Assembly: GCA_950295325.1 (NCBI GenBank) | Contig: OX485809.1 | Span: 31,498,001-31,562,000 of the forward strand | Length of the DNA stretch: 64,000 nt | Reading direction: 5' to 3' | Origin: Polytrichum commune | Lineage: Eukaryota > Streptophyta > Polytrichopsida > Polytrichales > Polytrichaceae | The notes under the pieces: model-generated | The model's input: only the letters and a program-made list of their open reading frames with translations | Told to the model about the DNA's origin: nothing | The model's database searches: none | Part shown: one piece after another, positions 1 through 11,589 of the stretch | Numbering within the stretch: the stretch's first letter is position 1 | Layout of the letters: each line of letters begins with the position of its first letter | Translations under genes and position numbers: made by a program

Positions 1-1425
1 TACCTCTAGTCCCATCGCGAGCTTTTTGGCTCCTCATACCTTAAAATAAAGCTCCTTTTTATTATCCATTCTTGGAGCCACATCAAACCACATATCACTG
101 ACATATACTAGGTGTTTGATTAAGATAAGAAACCAAAATTGGACATAGCTATCTTATAATAATACGAAGACTCATTCTAAAACTCCACATACATCTTTGA
201 ATTCACAAATACATGCTCATTTTGAGAAAATTAGTGCGTGCTCTAAGGTGCTAGTAGTGTGATTAAACATTTCGTATGCAAACACATTGCTTGTCAACGA
301 ATAGTGCCAATACTTTAAATGAATAATGATGTTATAAATATTACTCACGATGACCAATGCTTCCTAGGTCTTTTGCTGCCACTAAATCCCTAGCATAAAG
401 AACTTTAGTATCACCTTCACTACACTAAATAAGATATTTAGTGTTTGAATATATTTGGGGTTTGCTACCACCACCCTACCTTGCTCAAAACTAATTTTCA
501 ATTGTTTAACCATTAGTGCTGGACATAAATGTACCGCTTTCTTCCCAACTACCACATCCCTTATTATATCCCAATTTTTCCCATATCTTTACTAACACTA
601 ATGGTTATTGATACTGAGTGTATTCGTTCTCATTTAGTGTATTAAACACTCAACATCCTATTTAGTGTATTTTCCCAACAACACTATTAGCCATCCCTCA
701 CCAATTTGGGTAATCAGTGTAGTGATTGTTTTCATAATTTTAACAAACAAAGAACTTAACATGGAAGCATCTACGAAATGGCAATTGACCCCAGATTTTT
801 GGAATTCACCACAAGTCACCCACTGGATCATGTTTGCTACAGACAAGTGTGACATGATATTAAGTTACAACAATGTTTAGTTTCACACTCCAAGACGGTT
901 TAGGGTTTGGGGTTAGCCTTTTTTTCCACTCTACCTTTTAATGTCTTAAATTCATATATCAATGGCACATTGTTTTGAGTGCAATTATATAGTGGGCCCA
1001 TGGATATTAATGATGGTTCATCTTGCCGTTTTTTTGGTTAAGGGTTTAGGGTAATTTTTTTGACATTTACTAAATATTGCATGCTGCCACCATGGCCCAC
1101 TGGTCGGTGCGTGGTTCGGTGATTGTGAAAGAACAAATACCATAATGACATATGTTTATAGGAGATTGGACTACAGTGGGATTGAGAGTTCATCACACTA
1201 GACCACGATCAACAATCAATGAACACATTGGAGAGGATATATGTACACTAAATTCAAAATTTTGAGATCAGTGGCATTCAATGGAAGGTAGTGTAGAATG
1301 TACATTATATGTACTATCAACTAGAAAGCACATCTACTCGCCAAACAATCATTCTCTCTACACCTCCTCAACTGTTGATTCTCCGTACAAGAGAGGATCC
1401 TGTCTATTTCAAAACCACCAATCTC
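1..1425. other. AT-rich spacer without a recognisable gene
   Basis: Short open frames here have no family resemblance and no good splice context. A telomere-like TTTAGGGTTTGGGGTT stretch lies near 899-914. One MITE-like element is listed separately. I see nothing else. Confidence 0.5.
421..669. mobile_element. MITE-like element with inverted ends
   Basis: The left end (TACACTAAATAAGATATTT, from 421) and the reverse complement of the right end (about 640-669) agree at about 25 of 28 positions. The roughly 250-bp unit has no coding capacity. Its ends resemble those of elements near 57.3 and 62.8 kb (the ACTAAAT/GATATTTAGTGT family). Family and target duplication are not established. Confidence 0.5.
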
Positions 1426-1475
1426 CCATCTACTATATAAGGCCCATACCCACAACCGTCTCCGACTCTCACTCT
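1425..1475 (+). promoter_or_regulatory. possible core promoter with TATA box
   Basis: CTATATAAGG at 1433-1442 is a good plant TATA box. It is followed about 30 bases later by a pyrimidine-rich stretch (CCGTCTCCGACTCTCACTC) suited to transcription initiation. It lies about 1.35 kb upstream of the transposase-like gene at 2816 on the same strand and could be its promoter, with an intron or leader between. The link is inference. Confidence 0.3.
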
Positions 1476-1685
1476 TGAGGCATTTCCATACCTCTCATTG
1501 TCGACACTACACGCATTCAGAACCCAACACATGCTCTCTTTTACAGGTGCCGGTCCAAGTAGTGTATGTTTTCTGTTGCCGTTGATCCTACGATCAGTTG
1601 TCCGTACAACTTCATCCACGTGGCAGCCGTACAGTTGTACGGCCCAACTGACATAGCCCTGTTTTCCTCTCATATTCACTGGCAC

Positions 1686-1815
1686 CAAGTTTCCTCTCGG
1701 CCGAGAGGAAAACTGGCACCCTTCATCCTTGCACTAAGTTTTTCTCTCGGCCGAGAGGAAAACTCACACCCTTCACCCTGGCACCAAGTTTCCTCTCGGC
1801 CGAGAGGAAACCCGA
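1686..1815. repeat. tandem array of three palindromic units
   Basis: A 22-bp perfect palindrome (TTTCCTCTCGG followed by its reverse complement) lies at 1690-1711 and again at 1789-1810. A one-base variant is centred near 1750. The period is about 49-50 bp, with similar flanks such as GGCACCAAG and CTTCACCCTGG. The open frame that runs through it (1566-1958) is a by-product of the repeat. Confidence 0.8.
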
Positions 1816-2048
1816 CACCCTGTACCCTGGCACCGAATGAGAGCTCCAATTGGGCCAATTTTTGTTATCAGAACTGGCGACGCGGGATGAACCAAAAGCC
1901 GAGTTACGGTGCCAAACTGCGCTCCAATCTATTGCCAAATGAGAACTTTGAAGACTGAAGTGGAGAATGGTTCCATGTGATCAGCAATTGGACATGTTCC
2001 GCTAGTCCCAATCACGCGCCCGCGGGGTGTAAAGACCATGGAGAGAAG

Positions 2049-2070
2049 TTTCCTCTCGGCCGAGAGGAAA
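2049..2070. repeat. isolated fourth copy of the 22-bp palindrome
   Basis: The same perfect palindrome as in the array at 1.69-1.81 kb, about 240 bp further on and without the 49-bp flanks. This suggests that the palindrome itself, not the longer unit, is the conserved part. Confidence 0.75.
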
Positions 2071-2088
2071 TCATTTAATCCATTAATA

Positions 2089-2113
2089 GGTGTAGGTGTA
2101 GGTGTAGGTGTAG
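2089..2113. repeat. hexanucleotide microsatellite (GGTGTA)n
   Basis: About four consecutive GGTGTA units in otherwise unremarkable sequence. Confidence 0.8.
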
Positions 2114-2815
2114 CTCATCCTTTAACATAATGAAGTGTTGTGAAGGGCGGCCACCGGTATTTACATCCTCGAACACATCTTCAATCTACAAGACGGATAA
2201 ACGCATAATTGTCATAACCCTATAATCGGTGCTCTGAATAGGTTCCAATGATACTAACCTCCGCGTATAGCATAGTGTCTAATATCCTTGTATTCAATTG
2301 GGCTCCTTTAATTGCTACTGTCAAGGTCGCAGTGTAATCAGTATTGATAAAGCCCCATTGAATTCCGAAAACAGACACATAATTTCGTGGGGACCCCTCT
2401 ATAAATGTTACCCACTTGAACAACGAAAGTGTCATCATTATCTTTGTTCCATGATGAAGGCATATTGAAATATGATGTGTATTTGTTTGATCATGGTCAA
2501 TAAAATATGATGTGTATTTGTTATTGTTGATCAATGTTCGTCGAAACTACTGAATGTCCACGCCCAGTGTTGTGCTTTAATATTTGGGTATGGGTTTCCA
2601 TATTTGTGTATACTTCTCATGTAATAGAGCTTTAAGTAGGCGGCACAATAATATGGTTAATGAAGTTATGTGTTGTTATCAGGGCAATGGAGCAACCTGA
2701 AGTAGAGCATTTGAGCTCCGAGGAGGTCAGTTACTGCCCCACTTTGCAATGAGATGTAACTTCATATTGTGGTATCTGACACGAGTACGGGCAAACATAC
2801 TTACCTGATAATACG

Positions 2816-5384
2816 ATGCAGGGATCTTCACTATCTGAAGCGGTGTTCACGGAAGACGACATTGATGCTGGCATAGAGGATATTGATGTAGACTGCAGCG
2901 GGCTGAGAAGGGAGGAATGGCTGCATAGTCCTGTGATGCTTGTAAATGTGAGTGGACAAAATGTGGCAAAAGGAATTTGCTGCAACGTCAATCCGATGGA
3001 TTGTGTGGAAGACAAATGTCTAGGAATAGACAATGTTGGTGTGCTTATTATGGAGCCATTAGAGGGAATGATGGACATGGGATGGATGTTCTCCTTGCGA
3101 ATATGGCCTCTTGATCGGGTTTTCCAACAGAGGTATACACTTGCACACCACCTCCTAGTGAGCACACGCAGGTTGCGTGTGCAAAACACGTTGCTAGAAA
3201 GACGGAAGAAAGAGGGGAAGAGGGCATATGTAACATCACGCACGACGCCGCAGAACAGACCGACAAAGAAATCACAGATTCTCGAGTTGGGTTTGTGTAT
3301 AATTAATAGACACGAGGGGGCAATTATGAACGTATTTCATACACTTTGGTTCATGGTTCATGTGAAGTATTATTAATGTTATACTAATATTATATGGGCA
3401 GGTGAATGACAAATGCGGAGTGCTCCCAATATCTATTTCAACTCTGAGCAAAATTCGAAATACCTACTTTAAGCACTACATAAAGAAGAGGGTTGGTGAT
3501 AATTTTGCGCGTTGTGGGAAGTGTGATTTGTTGTCCGCAATTATACTTCAACATGTGAAAGGTTCAGCCGCACACACAGGGTTTTCGAAACAATTGGAAA
3601 AACACCTAGCACAACAAGAATCGGCTCGCAACGCTTACTGATGCATGAGGGCTCTTTCAATTGAGCATTCCCAAAAGGTGTTGACGATTATCCACGACAA
3701 AATGGACCATGGCAAAACCGCATCGCCTTGCTTTGCTTCCAAGAACAAAGACACCGATATGTTTACAAAGCTACCACTTTCTGTAACAGGCATGATGGCC
3801 CATGGACATGGAGATGAGAGATATGCCCACTATGCACTGGACATGTACCCTAGAGATTGCAACCATACTGTGGGCTCATTCGCGAGACTTTTACGCGATT
3901 TGGAGGAACCTCCCATATCATCATCCCAGCGTCTTTTTCATGGTTCCGGGCATGCACCTCTGTATTGTGTTGTTCTCAATGGGAGCGAAGTATGTTTGGG
4001 AGGATTACGACCCCCACCCACGGAGCCCACACTTGCAGTTCCTCTTCCACCCATTCTGCATATTCAACTTGATAATTGTTGGAAGGACAACAAGTGTAGG
4101 TTTGTAAAGGCATTTGGGTCTATGCTCACGGCGAAAGCAATATTCACGGAGGTACATGTATCTTATCTATTGGTTGGCCACACCCATGATGATATCGATG
4201 CATCATTTGGAAGGTGGAGTATGGACCTGCGTGAACACGACTATCCCACTATACCCCTTCTTATGAAATCATACATGGGCATGGAAAAGGTTCATGTCAT
4301 TCCACACATGATAGAGGAACTTCCAGATTGGAGAACATTCGTCAGCGAGCATATCCCAAGTGGTAAGGAGAAACTCATTGGGCACACCAAGGCTCAACAG
4401 TTCAAATTCTATGTCCGAGATGATGGTTGGCCAGTTATGCAATACAAAGTGCTAAGCACGCATGGGGAGTGGTTGCCCAAAGACGGTGTGAAGATGTGGA
4501 AATCAAATATAAAAGGGGAGCCATGTATTCCATCCGGGGACCCCTTTCCTGCACCACCGCGAGATATGGCCAAGCTGGAGGAGGTTCTTGTGGGATTGCA
4601 AGGGTTCATTGACTATTGGCAATCAATATGTGACCATGACACGACAGGAGCATATATGGGTTCACACATGCATATTTTGCAATATTGGATAGGGGTGAAG
4701 GAGGCATTAGATGCACCCCTCAGAAACGTATACACTGTTGGGTTGCCATTATGCGAGGGATTCTGGCCACGAAGTAGAGTCGAAGCAGATGCACATCCCT
4801 TCTTGCAGAACGGAGAGCTTCAGGAAGAGCACCAACCGGACGACCATTATGTTGGTCCAGCAAACCTTCGTCCTGCAGCAGCTTTCCGCATCGCAGAGAA
4901 TGTGCACGAGGGGCATATGCTAATATTGCGTCCCCAAGAACAAGATATAGGTAGACCCATTTGGGTATGCCGGGTTGTGTCTGTACCGAACTTGGCGGTC
5001 ACGGGAGATCATCCACGTCAAATACTTGTATAGTGCTTCACTCCCACTTCAACCGCGAGGGACCTTTCAAAGAAATGGAATGGTTGGGACTCAAACCCAA
5101 ACTTCAAGTGGAAACGAGATTTGAAATACTCCGTTTCCGACTGGCAGCCGATCGATTGCATTTTGGCAGCCTGGCCTCTGCCAGCACAGGAAGATGTGGA
5201 GCCATTAAAGGTTACTATCCCAGTAGAGCAAATTGGTTTTGCCAAAGACAATCTTCGACAGTGTTCAACAGCCGAGCGTGGGAACAGGGAGGGTGGGTGG
5301 GACGACGGGGAGTCTAGTGGGCAACGAGGGGGCCGTGGACATGGAGGTGGTAGACGTAAATCTGGGGGACGCGCATCTCGGTGA
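2816..5384 (+). pseudogene. broken transposase-like gene (DUF7869/DUF8039 type)
   Basis: The first part starts at ATG 2816. It carries an acidic N-terminus and a segment (VNVSGQNVAKGICCNVNPMD) that resembles the DUF8039-like module of plant transposons. An intron appears to end at AG 3400-3401. The second part is one reading frame from 3402 to 5384 (about 660 codons) cut by two in-frame stops, TGA 3639-3641 and TAG 5031-5033. It shows CxxC (CGKC), then IHDKMDHGKT, QLDNCWKDN and LVGHTHDDID. These spaced Asp-rich blocks are typical of DUF7869 proteins and plausibly form a DDE/RNase H-type core. The frame continues past the second stop with family-like sequence (KWNGWDSNPNFKWKRD) and ends in an Arg/Gly-rich tail. 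Family assignment is by eye. The gene looks recently dead, since no frameshift separates the two stops. Confidence 0.6.
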
Positions 5385-5797
5385 TCAAAGACACTGGAAT
5401 TGAAGGTGATACGGGATTAGATGAGCCAGTGTCAAGACCCTAGTGATCTGCGGTAGGTGATAGGGCAGTACGTTTGGAACCAAACATCTCATTTTTTTGT
5501 CGATACGACCTTAATTGCTATATGTGCAAATTTCAACCAATGTCATATCATCATGCATGGTGTGGTCCCATTAATGTATGGATTTTCAGACCTCAATGTA
5601 GGGACCCTAAACCCTAACTTCCCCGCAATTTCAAACATGTGCGGTGGGACACTGTACGTATGTGCTGTGAAAATTTGTACGTAGGCAACTATTTATGAAT
5701 ATCACGAATATCGTGTGTAAGTGGTGTACATTGGCGAACGTTATGGCCTAGCCATGTGCCATGGTTCCCAAAGAAGTTCCCCAATCTCGTCCATACT
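5385..5797. other. short spacer before the LTR element
   Basis: AT-rich flank of the transposase-like gene. It contains a telomere-like CCCTAAACCCTAA motif at 5606-5618. No gene seen. Confidence 0.5.
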
Positions 5798-5802
5798 CCT
5801 CG

Positions 5803-6779
5803 TGTCGCGCACCTCTCCATGAGGAGTGGCCGAAACACCATGGGCACAAGGGGGACCCCGGAGTGACACCCGGGACTTGTGGCGCCGTTGGTGAGAGGGC
5901 CCAAGTGATCCTAGTGTGGGTGAGGGCCCCGGGCGTTGGGAACGCCTCCCACCCACAAAGACTAGGAGGCGTGAGGGTGAGGCCATGAGCTATGCGTAGC
6001 TCATGGCGTGGTGATTCTAGAATGCTCAAGATCACCTCAATCGGAGGTGTGAGCTAGGAGTTATGGCCATTTGAGTGGGGTACTGTCCCGGGACAGCGCC
6101 CTGGTACAGCAGTGCCTGGGAGTGATTCCCGGGACTGCCAAGGTTCAAACAGGCATAACTTCCTCAAGACTTGCCCGAATGGGGCAAGCGAGGAGTCCAT
6201 CGGCATCTACGTGAAGCGTAGATGAGGATGGAGTGGTTGGTTGTTATGATCAGACATCATACAAGGAAGTTATGATGGTCTGAAGCTGCTGGGGGGGGGT
6301 TCTAGGCCCAGCAGCTAAGGGAAAATGTCCACTTGGCCCCAACTCTTGGTAGAGAGACAAGAGGTTGGTTGGCGGTGGGGTAGGGGCTCCGTGTAGAGTC
6401 CTAGAGGCTTATATGGGTGAGGTGGTGTGGCCTCGCCCACCCGAGGCCAAACGGCACGGCCTCCATGGGCATTGGCCCAATGTGAGGCCATAGTTGCCTA
6501 GTATGGTTCGGGTTGTTGTAGTGTTGCTCCGGCAACGCGATGATCAACATAGGATTGGACTTCCATGGATGGAAGTCCACATCCAAGAAATGGGTTACCG
6601 ATTAAGGGGTGAGTCCCGAAAGCAAAGTAGGAGGGTTGGTTCCGTCCTATGAACTATAAGGTCCGGGGTAGGAGGAGCTAACCATTAGCATGGCGGAATG
6701 CGAATGGTTAGCGCTCGTAACCTTTGCTAGAATTGAAAATTGGCAAGATTGTCAAGGGGGATTAGCAAGGGTTGCGACA
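5803..6779 (+). repeat. 5' LTR
   Basis: 977 bp, TG...CA ends. Same length as the 3' copy, and I saw no substitution between them on reading. A TATA-like CTTATATGGG lies near 6409-6418 and could drive element transcription. The open frames inside it occur identically in the 3' copy and are not genes. Confidence 0.95.
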
Positions 6780-6781
6780 CT

Positions 6782-6793
6782 TGGTATCAGAGC
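6782..6793 (+). other. primer-binding site (tRNA-Met type)
   Basis: TGGTATCAGAGC two bases after the 5' LTR. This is the standard plant LTR-element primer-binding site, complementary to the 3' end of initiator tRNA-Met. Confidence 0.9.
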
Positions 6794-6829
6794 AGGGTTC
6801 CAAGTTTTGAGCTCACACTTTGAGGGAAA

Positions 6830-9800
6830 CATAGGTATCAAAAATGCGGGTTATGATGGTGAGCCCGGGGTTTCCAAAAGGTTGTGAGGCTCAAATTGGA
6901 ACAAGGATCATGTGCAAGTGGAATTTGACCATACCATTGGTTCTAATGACAATGGTGGGCATGAGGGTGGATTTGGTAAGGAAAATAGAGGAGTGTTTTG
7001 AAAAGGACTCCCGCAAACCTCAAAAAACATTTGGGGCCTAGAATACCGAAAGCACCCAAAACCTTGGAGGGCATTATTGTTGGATTGAAATTCCAATTCC
7101 AAATGCTTGGAAGGTATTGATGTTGGAATGAATTTGGTGGAAATGAGGCGTTCGGGCCTCTTAAGGCGTATATGCGCGCATTTCACACCCAAATGAATAG
7201 TACATCTTTGATGAACGAGCTTTCTAAGAAATGCATCGTTTTAGGTGGGTTTCAAAAGCGGGTGGTGAATACCAAGTTCAAATTTCCAAAGTTTATTGAG
7301 GTTGTGGCGGGGATCATCAAAATTGCCATGAGCATCAAGGCCGATGACCCCATTAAGCAATTTGGCGGTGCGTTACAACAATGAACGTTGAGGTGAGATA
7401 GGTTCCCCGCCAAATAATACTTGTGCCGCGAACCGGATGTAAGACGATGGCATTGTGGCCAAGGCTAGTAGCCTTAAGCCGAGGCCAAGTCTTTTGTACC
7501 TTGAGGCTCAAATGAATGGAAGAAATGTCTCATGTATTGATAAAGAGGCTACCACTTCTTCTTGAGCCCAAAACTCATAAGGGAGTTGGGGCTTGCCGAT
7601 TGGTAGAGCGGGCAAGCCCACCAAGGTGCGGTTTGGAAAGGGCGATCCGCATGAGACAAAGGAGGCCGCGATGCATGTAACCTTTCAACGTGGGACATTG
7701 GATTTTGTCAAAATTTCACACCAAGTGAAATAGATAAAATGCATGTCATTGTGAAGGCCGCCTTCTTTGAAACTCACATGATAGATGTGAAGTGCAAGCC
7801 GGTGTGCTTGCGGTGCATTATGATGTGTCATAATGGCAAAGAATTGAAGCTCAAATTAACAATGACTCCTATGGTAGGAGGACCTAAGTTGAATTTGGTC
7901 TTAATGGACCGAATAAAATAAAAAAAAAAACATAATGGTCGTGGTTCAATTGGAGCAACTCCAAGGAATGTATGGGGAGGCTAGGAAAGATGGGCCTCCC
8001 CCAAACAACATTGGTGTGATGTTGGTGAAATACAAGGATGTATTCACCAATGTGTTGCCCAAAAAAAAATTACCACCAAGAAGTGAAAAATAACTTTGCT
8101 CAACGAGAGATTGAGCTCTTGAGGTATGTGGTGATAAATGAAGTTGGTGGACGAACATGAAGAATGTCAAGGCAATCCAAAAGAATAATTGGCCCTTCAT
8201 TCAAAAATGGCTTAGGTCATTTGTTGGCCTAGCCAACTACTACCACCACTTCATTCGAGAGTTTTCTAAGGTTGCTAGGACCTTATTCAACTTATTGAGG
8301 AAAATGGCTATCCCAAGAGTGGGATGAGCCTTGTCACCAAGCCTTTGGGGAGCTCAAAAACAAATTCTCTTCGCCGCCCGTGCTTAAGTTCGCGAACTTT
8401 GACAAACCTTTTGAGGTGCATACGGGGGCGAGTGACTTTACCATTGGCGGATGTTGATCCAAGATGGATGCCCATTGCATATGGGAGTATTAAGCTTAAA
8501 GGTTGTCAAACCTTGTGCGACCTATGAAAGAAATGGCTATCTCAAGAGTGGGATGAGCCTTGCCCCAAAGTCTTTGGGGAGCTTCATACAAAATTGTCTT
8601 TGCCACCCGTGTTCAAGTTCGCGGAGCTTGACAAATCTTTTGAGGTGCATACGGGGGAGGCGAGTGACTTTGCCATTGGCGGATGGTTAATGTAAGATGG
8701 ATGGCCATTACATATGAGAGCGTTAAGCTTGATGGTTATCCGACCTTATTCGACTTGTAGAAGAAATGGCTATCCCAAGAGTGGGATGAGCCTTGCCACC
8801 AAGTCTTTGGGGAGCTTGAGAGCAAGTGTTTTTAGACGCCCGTGCTCAAGTTCGCGGAGCTTGACAAACCTTTTGAGGTGCATACGGGGGTGAATGACTT
8901 TGCCAATGGCAGATTGTTGATGTAAGATGGATGGCCATTGCATATGGGAGCATGAAGCTCGATGGTTGTCAAAGAAGACAACCAACTCATGCCAAACAAT
9001 TTTTTGGCATAGTGCATTGTTGAAGATGTGGCGATACTATTTGGGGTCGCACAAAACAAAGGTCTATATGGACAATGTGTCCTAAAAGAATTTTAACGTA
9101 TACAAGCACAAGTGAGCGCCAAATCATTGCGGTGGCATGATAGTTTGGCGCTTATGAAGGTGGATTTGGTCCACAAACCGGACCATGGAAATGTGGTGCC
9201 GGATGCGCTAAGTAGACCGGATGAGTTCCAAGCAATGAGAACCATCCAAACCTTGTGGCTAATGTGTGCCGGCGAAGGAAACTTGTGATGCAAGATACGA
9301 GAGGGGTAAATTAACTACCCCGAGGCACAAAAGCTTTTAGGTGAGCTTCGCAAGAGCAAGGTGCTCAAAGAGGTTAAGTTGGTGGACGGATTGTTCAAGT
9401 GTAAGCAAAGTCGGGTGCATGTGCCTCAAGGCAAGTTGAGGCTATCGGTTTTGAAGGAAAAATGTGATAGTCCTATTGCCGGCCTTAGAGGAGAAAGAAA
9501 AAACCGCCATAGAATGGTGTCATGGAGGTACCATTGGCGGTGCATAAAGGAGGATATAACCCACTTTGTGAAGGCGTGAATAAAGTGCCAAGTGAACCGA
9601 GCCTCTTACCAAAAGCAAGGCGGTTTCTTGCAACCGTTGCCTATCCCGTCGGCGCCATGGCATAGTATGTGCATGGACTTGATCACAAGTTTGCCGGAGT
9701 CACATGGGTATGATGCCATCTTGTTGATGGTAGAGCGGTTTGCCAAGTTGGCACACATGGTGCCCATTGTGGAAACCGCCACCGCGTTGAAGACCGCATA

Positions 9801-10775
9801 GCCTTTTCTCAAAGGATGGTTGAGGCACCACGGGTTGCCAAGAGTGATTGTGTGGGATCAAGATCCAAAGTTCACAAGTGCATTTTCAATGCATTTCTCT
9901 AAGGAGGTCGGAAGGAAACTAAGGTTTAGCACGGCCTCGCATTCCCAAATGGATGGGAAAACGGAGCGTGTGAATGGAGTCTTGAAGCAATACTTGAGGA
10001 ACTTGGTGGGGGCGGACCAAGGAGATTGGGCGGACTATGTGGGTCGAGCGGAGTAAAATTGCAATGTAGCCACGCACTTGGCTACCAAGGGGTGGTCTTT
10101 GGTGGTGGCTTATGGAGTGGATGCGCTCCAACCTATTAACCTAGCTCTCGAGGGGGCACATTCAACACTAGAGTTCAACCAAGATGGTGAGGACTTGGCC
10201 AAGAATGTAAACAAGTCTTGGAGATGACCAAGTTGTTGGTGGAGAAAGCCCGAATGTGCTACGAAGTGCAAGTCAATGCCGGAAGACGCGAAGTGGAGAA
10301 TGAGGTGGGCCAAAAGATGTTGTTGAATGTGAACAACTTCACTTAGCCGGAAGGCCTCACTCCAAAGGTCATGTCCAAAATTGGAGCTTCATTTCCCATT
10401 GTGGAACAAGTGTTCAAGGACATGTATAAGTTGGAATTACTGCCCGAGATCAAAGTGCATCCAACATTTCATGTCTCATTCCTAAAGCCATTTAAGGACG
10501 ACACCTTGTGGCCCAATTACAAGCAAGTGATTAGGCCACGTCCCGACCTTGTGGAGGTTATTTGGAACATGAGGTAGGAGGGCATCCTCAAGTGTAGGAA
10601 GCCCAAGTGAAAATGAAAGAAAATGTACAAAGGAATACTTGGTGAAATGGTGAAGATACCATGAGAAACAAACCGCTTGGGTGGCGGCAAGAGACATGGT
10701 GAACGACAAGGAATTCGTGAAGTACTTTGAGGAAACTAAGGCTAAGGATTCCAATAAAATGAAGCATAGGCATTG
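6830..10775 (+). pseudogene. decayed gag-pol of the gypsy element
   Basis: Gag (about 6.84-7.4 kb) and protease (about 7.6-7.9 kb) are only weakly suggested. At 8.17-8.3 kb the end of reverse transcriptase is clear (LRSFVGLANYYHHFIREFSK), preceded about 100 bp earlier by the pre-RT stretch LPPR. The region between that should hold the catalytic YxDD core is absent. RNase H sequence (VLKFANFDKPFEVHTGASDF) follows in three tandem copies. Integrase is recognisable at 9.45-10.1 kb: a zinc-binding region with one Cys replaced by a stop (near 9577), PWHSMCMDLITSLPES, and a core block with QMDGKTERVNGVLKQYL. The C-terminus near 10.4-10.77 kb reads like a chromodomain in several frames. At least a dozen stops or frameshifts are present. 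Confidence 0.8.
8281..8985 (+). repeat. tandem triplication of a ~230-bp RNase H segment
   Basis: Three successive copies start near 8281, 8510 and 8743. Each contains the block from AATGGCTATC(C/T)CAAGAGTGGGA through GAGGTGCATACGGGGG to the RNase H GG motif. The copies carry different substitutions and small indels, so the triplication is not an assembly stutter of identical sequence. It lies wholly inside the gypsy pol remnant. Confidence 0.85.
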
Positions 10776-11555
10776 ATGAGGACATCAATCTCCTTTGGTG
10801 GGGGAGAGACGCTAGTAGCACACTTAGCTTCGAGGTTAATTACTCCACAACATGAACTTGTTCTTTGGCTTGAGGGAATAAAGTCCAAACTTTAGTGGTG
10901 CAAAGAGAAAAGTATGAGATGAGGTCCTAGTCTTGTACTTGTGCTTGGTTAATGGAAGAGGGGGAATAGACATGCCAAACTAGGTTGGGTAAGCCGAGTA
11001 ATTGGGGCCATGGCTTGGAGGGGCCTTGGATAAAACCAAGAAACTTCTTAGTTGTGGGCTTGTCCAGGCGGGGACAAGGTGATGGCGCGTGCTCATAAAA
11101 GTGCTACCCGCGAGCTAACGAGAGTTGGCGCATGGGAGTCATGAACCCATGTCTCGAAAGAGCAAAGTGGGAACCGAGTCGGGTGGGACTTGGCATCACC
11201 CCCGTGCGATCGAGGCGTGGCTTAACAATGGAAAGCCATCTCGGAGTTGCAACCGAGACAACTTAGTGGAAGCGTTGAGGTCTCGCCTAGATGTGTCACG
11301 TTAGGCTAGTGGAGCCTAACGGGGGAGGCCCCAAAGGAGGGGCAACCCAAGTGAGTCCCAAAGTAGGTGGGTCTAGTATAGGTTAGGTCCTTGGATGAGA
11401 GATCCAAGGTCGCTAACAGACCACCTAGGAACGACACCTTGGGGACTATGCCAAATTTGAAGATGCATTGTGGGGGTCGCGCCCTAAGGTAAACACAATG
11501 CCGCACCATAGAGGATGGCAACTTGAGAATTGGTGTGCCGACTACGAGTATAGTC

Positions 11556-11589
11556 GATGAGGGCATCGACTCCGTTTGGTGGGGGCTCG
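11556..11589 (+). other. polypurine tract region of the gypsy element
   Basis: GGTGGGGG at 11578-11585 lies four bases before the 3' LTR and is the likely plus-strand primer. The 30 bases ending there resemble 10775-10804, just after the pol remnant, which has the same TTTGGTGGGGG end. The true tract may therefore be duplicated. Confidence 0.6.

Noticed and set aside
1566-1958. 130-codon frame across the palindrome array
   Set aside because: Its peptide is just the translation of the 49-bp repeat and an overlapping minus-strand frame exists for the same reason.
6401-6586. Open frames inside the LTRs (also 5741-5986, 12188-12373)
   Set aside because: They are repeated identically in both LTRs and show no protein family.
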